Shown here one piece after another: positions 1 through 5,075 of a stretch of 5,075 nt of DNA; positions within the stretch are counted from its first letter, which is position 1, and each line of letters begins with the position of its first letter. The notes beneath the pieces are model-generated. The model was not told the DNA's origin. It was given only the letters and a program-made list of their open reading frames with translations, and ran no database searches. This stretch comes from JACQAI01 sp035507915 (GTDB taxonomy: Bacteria; Pseudomonadota; Alphaproteobacteria; Elsterales; Elsteraceae). The position numbers were made by a program, and so were the translations under genes. Location: contig DATJNS010000541.1 of assembly GCA_035507915.1 (NCBI GenBank), forward strand, positions 1 through 5,075. Reading direction: 5' to 3'.

Positions 1-437
1 AGCCTAATGGCGCCAAAGTCGCGGCCGCCGATCAGCAGGGGCACGCGCGCGCTGCTCGGCGGCGGCGCCAGCAGGCGAACGAACCAGGACGGCGCGCGGG
101 AGAGCGGCGCCGTGTCCGGCGCCGGCAGCGTCACCTCGCTCCCCTTCCCCTCGAGCGAGACACGCAGATGGCGATTGCCGCGGAATGACGCGACGAGGCG
201 CTGCAACTCGCGCTCGGGATGCTGGTCTGGATCGAGACCGGCCACCGACGCGGCGATCGTCTGCTGCGCCACGGCGAGCGCCGCCTGCATCTCGCGCTCG
301 ATCGAGCGCGATGCGTTGAGACACGCGACCGTCCCGCCCAGCCCTAAGCTCACGGCGAAGATCAGCGTCACCAGGGCGATGAGCCGAAGGCGCAGCGAAA
401 GTGCGCTTCCCCACGGATTGCGTCCGACGCCGCGCAA
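1..437 (-). CDS. Sensor histidine kinase, MoxY-like, N-terminal part (runs off the left edge)
   Basis: Only the first 145 residues are visible; the HAMP, dimerisation and kinase domains would lie beyond the left edge. The chosen start is TTG at 437. A strong Shine-Dalgarno GGGGAGGA (448-441) puts GGAGG 4 nt before it, and no in-frame ATG is better placed. Residues about 16-40 form one transmembrane helix (core LRLIALVTLIFAVSLGLGG), preceded by a basic N-terminus. It is followed by an Ala/Gln-rich helix (SIEREMQAALAVAQQTI) and a stretch containing LVASFRGNRHLRVSL and APSWFVRLLAP. These match my memory of the LapD/MoxY periplasmic sensor domain. Known of the family: such proteins are inner-membrane kinases paired with NarL-type regulators, and MoxY/MoxX-type pairs control methanol dehydrogenase genes. 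Inference: this kinase controls the local quinoprotein locus, perhaps including the divergent receptor. The kinase identity rests on the N-terminus only; a LapD-like diguanylate/EAL protein with the same sensor domain is the main alternative. Confidence 0.75.
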   Translation of the reverse strand, partial: MRGVGRNPWGSALSLRLRLIALVTLIFAVSLGLGGTVACLNASRSIEREMQAALAVAQQTIAASVAGLDPDQHPERELQRLVASFRGNRHLRVSLEGKGSEVTLPAPDTAPLSRAPSWFVRLLAPPPSSARVPLLIGGRDFGAIR

Positions 438-502
438 GTGTCCTCCCCTGCCCTTATGGTTTCTGGCGACCAGGATGCCACGGCGCGGGCCGGTTGCCGA
501 AT

Positions 503-524
503 GGGAAAAATTCCCGGGAAATTC
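503..524. promoter_or_regulatory. Inverted/direct repeat, candidate operator
   Basis: Positions 511-520 are a perfect 10-bp palindrome, TTCCCGGGAA. The left half pairs again with an upstream copy: GGGAA (503-507), spacer AAA, TTCCC (511-515). GGGAA followed by A residues and ATTC occurs twice in direct orientation, at 503-513 and 516-524, offset by 13 bp. Such stacked half-sites are typical of dimeric regulators. The centre (about 514) lies some 60 bp upstream of the predicted receptor transcription start, a common activator position. A NarL-family partner of the adjacent kinase is the obvious candidate to bind here, but this is inference; no known consensus is being matched. Confidence 0.45.
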
Positions 525-538
525 GGGACCTTCTGCCG

Positions 539-567
539 TGGTCACCCCGCCCGAACTGGCTTCTAAT
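539..567 (+). promoter_or_regulatory. Candidate sigma70-type promoter of the TonB receptor gene
   Basis: TGGTCA (539-544, four of six matches to TTGACA) is followed after exactly 17 bp by TCTAAT (562-567, five of six matches to TATAAT). This predicts a transcription start near 574 and a leader of roughly 33 nt before the ATG at 607. The call is from consensus matching by eye only, and a chance match is possible. Confidence 0.35.
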
Positions 568-606
568 GGAAAGCGGGGGGATAGAAGAAAAACGGCGTGG
601 GAGGCG

Positions 607-3000
607 ATGTCTGGGTTGAGACGCATCGGGCTCGCGGCGCTGGCCGGCAGTCTCGTGCCGTGGGCCGCGCTGGCGCAATCGCAGCCGGCAGAGCCGCCGG
701 CGCCGAGCGCGCCGGCCACCGGCAATTTGCCCGAAGTCACCGTGATCGGCACGACGCCGCTACCAGGTACCGGAATCGACATCGACAAAGTGCCGGCAAA
801 CGTCCAGACGCTGTCCTCGTCCGATCTCTCGCGCGAAGGCGCGCCCAGCCTGATCAACACGCTCAACAACCAGGCCGGCAGTGTGAGCACTAGCGGCAAT
901 TTGAACGAGCCTTTTCAGCCGGACATTTTCTATCGCGGTTTCGCGGCTTCGCCGGTGCTCGGCACGCCGCAAGGGCTGGCGGTCTATCAGAACGGCGTCC
1001 GTGTCAATGAAGCCTTCGGCGACGTCGTCAATTGGGACCTGATTCCGTCGATCGCCATCGATCGCGTCGATCTGGTGAGCTCCAATCCGGTCTATGGGCT
1101 CAACGCGCTGGGCGGGTCCGTCCTCGTCACGATGAAGAACGGCTTCACCTATCAGGGCTTCGAGAACGAGCTCGCGGGCGGCTCGTTCGGCCAGTTCAGC
1201 AACTCCTTGCAGTATGGCAAGCAGGTCGGCGGCATCGGCGCCTATCTCGGCGGGACCTATTATCAGCAAGATGGCTGGCGGCAGTTCTCCTCGGATCGGG
1301 TGCAGCAGCTCTATACCGATGTCGGCGCGCGCGGCCACGGCGTCACCGTTGACATCAGCTTCACCGGCGCCAACAACTTTTTGGAGGGCCAGGGCGCCAC
1401 TCCCGTGCAAGAGCTGGCCGCCGGCCGCTCGCTGGTCTTCACCAGCCCGCAGAACAACACCAACGAGCTCGAATTCGTCACGCTCAACGCCTCATACCAG
1501 GCGACGAACACGCTCTCGTTCCAGGGGAATGCCTATCGCCGCGAGTTCCATCAGACGGTCTCCAACGGCAACACCACCGACTTCACCGCCTGCACCACCG
1601 GCAATGGACTGCTGTGTCAGCCGGATGGCGTAACGCCGCTGACCTCGACAACCGGCGGGTCGATCCCCGACATCTCGAATGGCGGCACCGTTCCGATCGG
1701 CGAGAACGACTTCGAGACCATTCATGCGATCACCTATGGCGGTTCGGCGCAGACGACCTATACCGGCGGCCTGTTCGGGCATGAAAACAACTTCGTGGTC
1801 GGCGGCAGCATCGACAGTTCGACGATCGATTTTCAAACCGCGAACGAAGTCGGCCAGGTCAACCCGTCGCTTCAGGTGGAAGCCTCCGGCTTCTACGTCT
1901 TCACGCCGGAGAGCGACAGCTCGCTCGGCTTCATCCCGGTCCCGGTCGGTTTGCGCACCATCAGCAACTATTACGGCGCGTACGTCACCGACACCTTCAA
2001 CGTGACGCCGGCGTTCGCGATCACCGCCAGCGGCCGCTACAACTTTGCTACGATTGATCTCGATGATTACGAAGGCGCGAATCTCACCGGCTATCACACC
2101 TACGCCCGGTTCAATCCGGCGATCGGCGGCACTTACAAGATCTTCACCGGCCTCACCGCCTACTTCGGCTATTCCGAAGGCAACCGCACGCCGTCGCCGA
2201 GCGAACTCGAATGCGCCAACCCCGCGCTCCCCTGCCTCCTCCCTTCGTCGCTTTCCGCCGATCCGAACCTGAAGCAGGTTGTGTCGCATACCTACGAAGC
2301 GGGGCTGCGGGGCAAATTCACCCTGCCCGATCTCGTCCCCGGCCGGTTCGGTTGGAATTTCGGGCTGTTCCGCACCGACCTCAACAACGACATCTATGGC
2401 GTCGCCACCTCAATCAGCACCACGTTCTTCGAGAATATCGGCTCGACGCGCCGCCAGGGCATCGAGACGGGCCTCGCTTACAACGACGATAAGTGGTCAG
2501 TTTACGGCAATTACAGCCTCGTCGACGCCACCTTCCAATCGCCAGTCACGCTGCCTTCGCCGCAGAATCCCTTCGCCGACGCCGCCGGCAACATCCAGGT
2601 CTCGCCTGGCGACCGCCTGCCCGGCATCCCCGAGCACCAGCTGAAGCTCGGCGCCGATTACCACGTGACGCCGCATTGGACGGTGGGCGGCACGTTCATC
2701 TTCAACAGCGACCAGTGGTTTCGCGGCGACGAATCGAATCAGACCAAACCGCTACCGGGATATGAGGTGGTCAATCTTCACAGCTCCTACGAGGTCACCA
2801 AGAACTTCGAGCTGTTTGCCGACATCTCCAACTTGTTCGATACGCACTATGCAACCTTCGGCGAGTATGGCGATCCGACCGGTGTTAACGCGCCCGGTAT
2901 TCCCGCCGGCGCGGTTACCAACGGACCCGGTGTCGACAACCGCTTCATCAGCCCGGCACCACCGCTGGCCGTGTTCGGTGGGGTGCGCATCACGTTCTAG
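607..3000 (+). CDS. TonB-dependent outer-membrane receptor (possible lanthanide/metal-chelate uptake)
   Basis: Outer-membrane active transporter of 797 residues, a normal length for the family. A signal peptide covers residues 1-23 (cleavage ALA|QS). A Pro/Ala-rich linker leads to a TonB box, PEVTVIG (42-48). The plug domain spans roughly 55-175, with FYRGF (108-112) and NPVYGLNALGGSV (160-172). The rest is a 22-strand-type barrel ending in NLFDTHYATFG (742-752) and a terminal Phe, ITF, as the outer-membrane assembly machinery expects. Two closely spaced Cys pairs (329/337 and 536/543) sit in predicted extracellular loops and may form disulfides. Start: ATG 607 has GGGAGG only 2 nt upstream; TTG 616, with 11-nt spacing, also leaves an intact signal peptide. 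Energy comes from TonB-ExbBD encoded elsewhere. The ligand cannot be read from sequence. The neighbours (MoxY-type kinase, YVTN protein, cytochrome) suggest a lanthanide chelate as in LutH-type receptors; a siderophore or other metal chelate remains possible. Confidence 0.93.
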   Translation: MSGLRRIGLAALAGSLVPWAALAQSQPAEPPAPSAPATGNLPEVTVIGTTPLPGTGIDIDKVPANVQTLSSSDLSREGAPSLINTLNNQAGSVSTSGNLNEPFQPDIFYRGFAASPVLGTPQGLAVYQNGVRVNEAFGDVVNWDLIPSIAIDRVDLVSSNPVYGLNALGGSVLVTMKNGFTYQGFENELAGGSFGQFSNSLQYGKQVGGIGAYLGGTYYQQDGWRQFSSDRVQQLYTDVGARGHGVTVDISFTGANNFLEGQGATPVQELAAGRSLVFTSPQNNTNELEFVTLNASYQATNTLSFQGNAYRREFHQTVSNGNTTDFTACTTGNGLLCQPDGVTPLTSTTGGSIPDISNGGTVPIGENDFETIHAITYGGSAQTTYTGGLFGHENNFVVGGSIDSSTIDFQTANEVGQVNPSLQVEASGFYVFTPESDSSLGFIPVPVGLRTISNYYGAYVTDTFNVTPAFAITASGRYNFATIDLDDYEGANLTGYHTYARFNPAIGGTYKIFTGLTAYFGYSEGNRTPSPSELECANPALPCLLPSSLSADPNLKQVVSHTYEAGLRGKFTLPDLVPGRFGWNFGLFRTDLNNDIYGVATSISTTFFENIGSTRRQGIETGLAYNDDKWSVYGNYSLVDATFQSPVTLPSPQNPFADAAGNIQVSPGDRLPGIPEHQLKLGADYHVTPHWTVGGTFIFNSDQWFRGDESNQTKPLPGYEVVNLHSSYEVTKNFELFADISNLFDTHYATFGEYGDPTGVNAPGIPAGAVTNGPGVDNRFISPAPPLAVFGGVRITF

Positions 3001-3178
3001 CCGATCGGCGAAAGTCGGGCGTCGTTGCTCGAGTATCAGGCTCTGGCATCGAACACAGCCGGAAGTGCCGGCTTGGCGGCGGGCGGCATCAAGGGATAGT
3101 TCGGGCGACGGACCAACCGGCACGCCCGCTCCACCAATGGCGGCTTCGAGCCGGCCTGGGCTGCCCGCCCCGGCCACG
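3001..3178. other. Convergent intergenic region
   Basis: These 178 bp separate the 3' ends of the receptor gene (plus) and the small exported protein gene (minus). Frames are open across it because of the GC content, but their translations are Arg/Ser/Pro-rich continuations of shadow frames with no recognisable domain. It contains a short palindrome, CCGATCGG, immediately after the receptor stop (3001-3008) and one hairpin at 3057-3073. I see no T-tract that would make a classic terminator in either direction. Confidence 0.6.
3057..3073. terminator. Short perfect hairpin, possible bidirectional terminator
   Basis: AGCCGG (3057-3062) and CCGGCT (3068-3073) form a perfect 6-bp GC-rich stem around a 5-nt loop, AAGTG. 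Its position between two convergent genes fits transcription termination or mRNA 3'-end protection. No run of T follows on either strand, so intrinsic termination would be weak. A 6-bp stem can also arise by chance in DNA this GC-rich. Confidence 0.3.
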
Positions 3179-3649
3179 TCAGGAGATCGTGTCGCCGGGT
3201 GCGACGCAATGCGCGGTCCGGAAGAGCTCGGAAGACTGCTCCGGCGTCACCGCGAGGGTATCAGGCGGCGGCGCCGATTGCCGCGATGTCTGCGCGTCGC
3301 GCACTTCGCCTTGCACGCTCTCGGGCGCCGCCGGGAAGGCGACGCGCTTCTCGATGAAGAGCTGCACGCGCAGATGCTGATGCGGCTGGTCGAGATCGAT
3401 GACGGTGGAGCAATGCTGACCGTAACGCTCCATCAGCTGCTGCACGGCATCCCGCGTGCTGAGCTCCTCGGCATGCGCGGCATCGAGCGTCTCCTGCGGC
3501 AGCACGAGCAGCACGCCGGCCGCGCCCAAGGTGATCGCCGGCGCGAGACTGGCTTCGACCGCTTGCGCGTCCCAGGCGCGATCCAGCCAATCGGCATGCG
3601 CCGGTCCCGCAATCAGCATGGCCGCGGCGACATACTTCGCGATCCCCAT
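3179..3649 (-). CDS. Small exported protein of unknown function, in PQQ-type cluster
   Basis: I do not recognise this 156-residue protein. The chosen start, ATG at 3649, has a strong Shine-Dalgarno (GGGGAGGTG, spacing about 5-6 nt). It begins with a classic signal peptide, MGIAKYVAAAMLIAGPAHA, cleaved before D20. The predicted mature protein starts with an aromatic stretch, DWLDRAW. It continues with a mixed alpha/beta-looking region (APAITLGAAGVLLVLP; DAVQQLMERYGQHC; HQHLRVQLFIEKRVAF) and a Pro/Ser/Gln-rich tail. Cys80 and Cys148 are the only cysteines and could form a disulfide in the periplasm. There is no heme-binding CXXCH motif and no lipobox. It is the third gene of the cytochrome/beta-propeller set, 109 nt after the propeller stop. 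An in-frame ATG at 3766 overlaps that stop and would give a 195-residue form. Role inferred only as periplasmic, linked to quinoprotein metabolism or the associated uptake system. Confidence 0.75.
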   Translation of the reverse strand: MGIAKYVAAAMLIAGPAHADWLDRAWDAQAVEASLAPAITLGAAGVLLVLPQETLDAAHAEELSTRDAVQQLMERYGQHCSTVIDLDQPHQHLRVQLFIEKRVAFPAAPESVQGEVRDAQTSRQSAPPPDTLAVTPEQSSELFRTAHCVAPGDTIS

Positions 3650-3758
3650 GATGGCACCTCCCCTCGACCCGAACCGTGAGCAGTTGCGTCTGCGAGGTGC
3701 GTGCGCACGCCCGGCCGCCGTCGCCGCCACGACCGGCGCCAACGCCAGGAGCGGGCGC
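3650..3758 (-). other. Gap between beta-propeller and small exported protein genes
   Basis: These 109 nt have no stop codon in the frame of the downstream gene. They contain the Shine-Dalgarno that decides the 3649 start, just upstream of the ATG, and a perfect 12-bp palindrome GCGTGCGCACGC at 3699-3710. If the ATG at 3766 were used, this gap would encode 36-37 residues that include a second signal-peptide-like segment (PLLALAPVVAATAAGRAHA). No terminator with a U-tract is seen, so cotranscription with the propeller gene is likely. Confidence 0.5.
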
Positions 3759-4781
3759 TCACTCATCGATCGCAACGCCGTAGGGGTAATGGCCAACCGG
3801 CAGCGATTTAAGCACCTTGCGCGCGGCAACGTCGATGATGCTGATGTCGTCGCTGCCGCCATTGGCGACGAAGAGCCGTTTCTGGTCGCGGTCGAAGGTG
3901 ATGCCCCAGGGGCGTCGCCCGACGAGCAGGTAGGTCTCGACCTTGTGGCTTGCAACGTCGACGACCGCGACATTGTCCGCCCGGCCGAGCGTGACATAGG
4001 CGGTCTTGCCCGCGCGATCCATCACCAGCCCCACCGGTGATACGTCCTCCTTGCGCATGCCCGGCGGCAGGAAATCGATCTTGTCGGTGACGCGGTTGGT
4101 GGCGGTATCGATGACGTCGACCTGGGCTGCGAGCTCGGTCGAGACCCAGAGCTGCTTGCCGTCGGGCGTAAGCGCGAAGCGGCGCGGACGTGTGCCGGTG
4201 GGAATGTCGGTGCGCTTGCCGCTGGGTAAGGCGATGGCGTGAACTAGGTTGGAGCCTTCCGAGGCGACGTAGACGACGGAGCCGTCATGGTTCAGCAGCA
4301 CGCCCTCGGGCTCGAGCCCGACCTTGTAGCGGCCGACGACCTGCTTGGTCGCGAGGTCGAGTACCGTAAGTTCGGCGTCATCCTCGTTGCTGATATAGAG
4401 GTGCGTTCCGGAGGCATCGAGATCGAAGGTCTCGGGATCGGGAATGTTGGGAATACGGTCGATTATTTTGAGGCTCGCCACGTCGATCACGGCGATCAGG
4501 TTGGAGCCTCCGCAAGCGACATAGAGCCGCTTGTGATCGGGGCTGAACATCATCCCGCGCGGCCGGTGCGGCGTCTTGACGTCGGCCACAAACGAATAGT
4601 CCTTGGCGCTCAGCACGCTGAGCGCATCGCCCTTCTCGTTGCTGACGAAGATGCGACCGGTCCCTTCCGCTCGGGTGTTCCCCGTGAGCGCCAGCAACGC
4701 GACAAGAGCCAGCGCCGCGAGCCGTGCGGCGACGTCTCGCCTCACGCTCTGGCTTATTGCAGTAGCACTCAGCGCCCTCAT
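3759..4781 (-). CDS. Seven-bladed YVTN beta-propeller periplasmic protein, PQQ-dehydrogenase-associated type
   Basis: The predicted product is 340 residues with an N-terminal signal peptide (hydrophobic core LAALALVALLAL, cleavage near TRA|EG at 38). Seven YVTN-like repeats follow, opening at about residues 43 (RIFVSNEKGD), 86 (RLYVACGGSN), 128, 170 (VYVASEGSN), 211, 261 and 303 (RLFVANGGSDD). They are spaced about 41-50 residues apart and carry recurrent VIDVAS/IIDVAA and RPxG-like turns, so the protein is a complete propeller. Known of the family: close homologues accompany PQQ-dependent alcohol dehydrogenases and their ABC transporters; the molecular role is not settled and is usually taken as periplasmic binding or scaffolding. 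Start: ATG 4781 lies 14 nt after GGAGG (4800-4796), a long spacer containing seven A residues. GTG 4811 and an internal GTG are less likely starts. The gene lies 73 nt after the cytochrome stop on the same strand, consistent with an operon. Generic YVTN proteins with other roles are the main alternative. Confidence 0.9.
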   Translation of the reverse strand: MRALSATAISQSVRRDVAARLAALALVALLALTGNTRAEGTGRIFVSNEKGDALSVLSAKDYSFVADVKTPHRPRGMMFSPDHKRLYVACGGSNLIAVIDVASLKIIDRIPNIPDPETFDLDASGTHLYISNEDDAELTVLDLATKQVVGRYKVGLEPEGVLLNHDGSVVYVASEGSNLVHAIALPSGKRTDIPTGTRPRRFALTPDGKQLWVSTELAAQVDVIDTATNRVTDKIDFLPPGMRKEDVSPVGLVMDRAGKTAYVTLGRADNVAVVDVASHKVETYLLVGRRPWGITFDRDQKRLFVANGGSDDISIIDVAARKVLKSLPVGHYPYGVAIDE

Positions 4782-4854
4782 CTTGTTTTTTTGAACCTCC
4801 GCCGTAAACACGTTAGGCCCGCAACCCTGAGCACCGTCGGTTCTTGATATCCTT
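4782..4854 (-). other. Intercistronic gap with propeller ribosome binding site
   Basis: These 73 nt separate the cytochrome stop from the propeller start. GGAGG (4800-4796) is the only good Shine-Dalgarno. It is followed by a run of seven A on the coding strand (4792-4786), striking in DNA this GC-rich and likely to keep the start unstructured. No convincing promoter or terminator is visible, so the two genes are probably cotranscribed. Confidence 0.5.
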
Positions 4855-5075
4855 CTAGCGCTGTCGCGACATGAAATGCGCCAGTGCCCTCATCTGCTCA
4901 TCGTCGAGCGGGAAAGCAATCTCCGGCATGGCGGCGACGCCGGTGCCGACGCGCGCGCCCGATTTGTAGTCGTGGAGCGCCTTCAGCAGCACCTCCTCGC
5001 GCTGGCCGGCAAGCCGTGCCGCAGCCTGATTTCCCTGGAAGCCGTCGCCGTGGCAGTTGCCGCAATGCTGCGCCG
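4855..5075 (-). CDS. c-type cytochrome, C-terminal part (starts beyond the right edge)
   Basis: The last 72 codons before a TAG stop (4857-4855) encode the C-terminal domain of a class I c-type cytochrome. The heme attachment motif CGNCHG is at visible residues 4-9, followed by AAARLAGQ, an amphipathic helix (EEVLLKALHDYKSG), a likely axial Met in AAMPEIAF (Met49), and the usual C-terminal helix DDEQMRALAHFMS. The pattern resembles cytochrome c4/c553-type domains. This may be the second heme domain of a diheme protein, because such proteins carry a CGNCHG followed by RLAGQ in each half; the missing N-terminus prevents a decision. The protein would act in the periplasm as an electron carrier. 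Its place directly upstream of the YVTN gene suggests it serves a PQQ-dependent dehydrogenase, which is inference. Confidence 0.9.
   Translation of the reverse strand, partial: AQHCGNCHGDGFQGNQAAARLAGQREEVLLKALHDYKSGARVGTGVAAMPEIAFPLDDEQMRALAHFMSRQR

Larger units (their letters stand above)
438..606. promoter_or_regulatory. Divergent intergenic regulatory region between kinase and TonB receptor genes
   Basis: These 169 bp separate two divergently transcribed genes and must hold the receptor promoter and probably that of the kinase. The region is visibly more AT-rich in patches (506-524 and 581-592) than the flanking coding DNA. It contains a repeat cluster at 503-524, a candidate sigma70-like promoter at 539-567 and the ribosome binding sites of both genes at its ends. 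The plus-strand reading frame is open across the whole region, but that translation is Arg/Pro/Ser-rich with no domain-like features, so I treat it as non-coding. Confidence 0.7.

Noticed and set aside
4..414. Minus-strand open frame starting with ATG at 414 and encoding an Arg/Ala-rich product
   Set aside because: It is a shadow of the kinase gene. The neighbouring minus frame from TTG 437 gives a transmembrane helix and a recognisable sensor domain; this frame gives an Arg-rich composition with none.
7..606. A 200-codon in-frame N-terminal extension of the TonB receptor reading frame
   Set aside because: It overlaps the kinase gene on the other strand, has Arg/Ser/Pro-rich low-information translation, and precedes a clear signal peptide that must be N-terminal. 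The receptor starts at 607 or 616.
2762..3679. Long plus-strand open frame running across the receptor 3' end and the convergent gap
   Set aside because: It overlaps two well-supported genes in other frames, has Arg/Ser/Pro-rich composition, and shows no domain, signal peptide or ribosome site.
3650..3997. Extended minus-strand start of the small exported protein at 3997
   Set aside because: That start lies inside the propeller gene and its translation is Ser/Thr/Arg-rich shadow sequence. The 3649 start has a strong ribosome site and a signal peptide.
4786..4792. T7 run on the plus strand as part of an intrinsic terminator
   Set aside because: No GC-rich hairpin directly precedes it on the plus strand that would end a plus-strand transcript, and no plus-strand gene lies nearby. 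It reads as an A-rich spacer before a minus-strand start.
3456..4847. Plus-strand open frames opposite the propeller and small protein genes
   Set aside because: They are antisense to proteins with convincing repeats and signal peptides. Open antisense frames are expected in GC-rich codon usage.
1..5075. Mobile element, CRISPR array, tRNA or toxin-antitoxin module
   Set aside because: I found no regularly spaced repeats, transposase-like proteins, flanking inverted repeats with target duplications, or cloverleaf-like sequences. All well-supported coding space is metabolic, transport or sensory.

Overview
The window is GC-rich and densely coded, with G/C-biased third codon positions. It looks like a chromosomal segment of an alphaproteobacterium, plausibly of the Hyphomicrobiales (Bradyrhizobium, Rhodopseudomonas or Beijerinckiaceae-like). 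This assignment is inferred from composition and gene families, not from any search. I see no insertion sequence, tRNA, rRNA or CRISPR array.

Layout, left to right. (1) Minus strand, 437 to the left edge: the N-terminal 145 residues of a membrane sensor histidine kinase of the LapD/MoxY type. (2) A 169-bp divergent intergenic region with a conspicuous inverted/direct repeat (503-524) and a candidate promoter. (3) Plus strand, 607-3000: a complete 797-residue TonB-dependent outer-membrane receptor. (4) A 178-bp convergent gap with one short hairpin. (5) Minus strand, right edge to 3179: a likely operon of three genes, in transcription order a c-type cytochrome (C-terminal 72 residues only), a seven-bladed YVTN beta-propeller periplasmic protein, and a small exported protein of unknown function.

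Together these suggest an accessory locus for PQQ-dependent (methanol/ethanol-type) alcohol oxidation. MoxY-type kinases regulate quinoprotein dehydrogenases. The beta-propeller resembles the family that travels with PQQ-dependent dehydrogenases. The cytochrome could receive electrons, and the receptor could import a metal or cofactor. In methylotrophs, loci with this kind of content (TonB receptor, YVTN protein, ABC transporter) serve lanthanide uptake for XoxF/ExaF dehydrogenases. No dehydrogenase, ABC transporter or lanmodulin gene lies inside the window, so the lanthanide assignment is inference. The items most worth a second look are the divergent regulatory region, the receptor's ligand, and the small exported protein with two possible starts.
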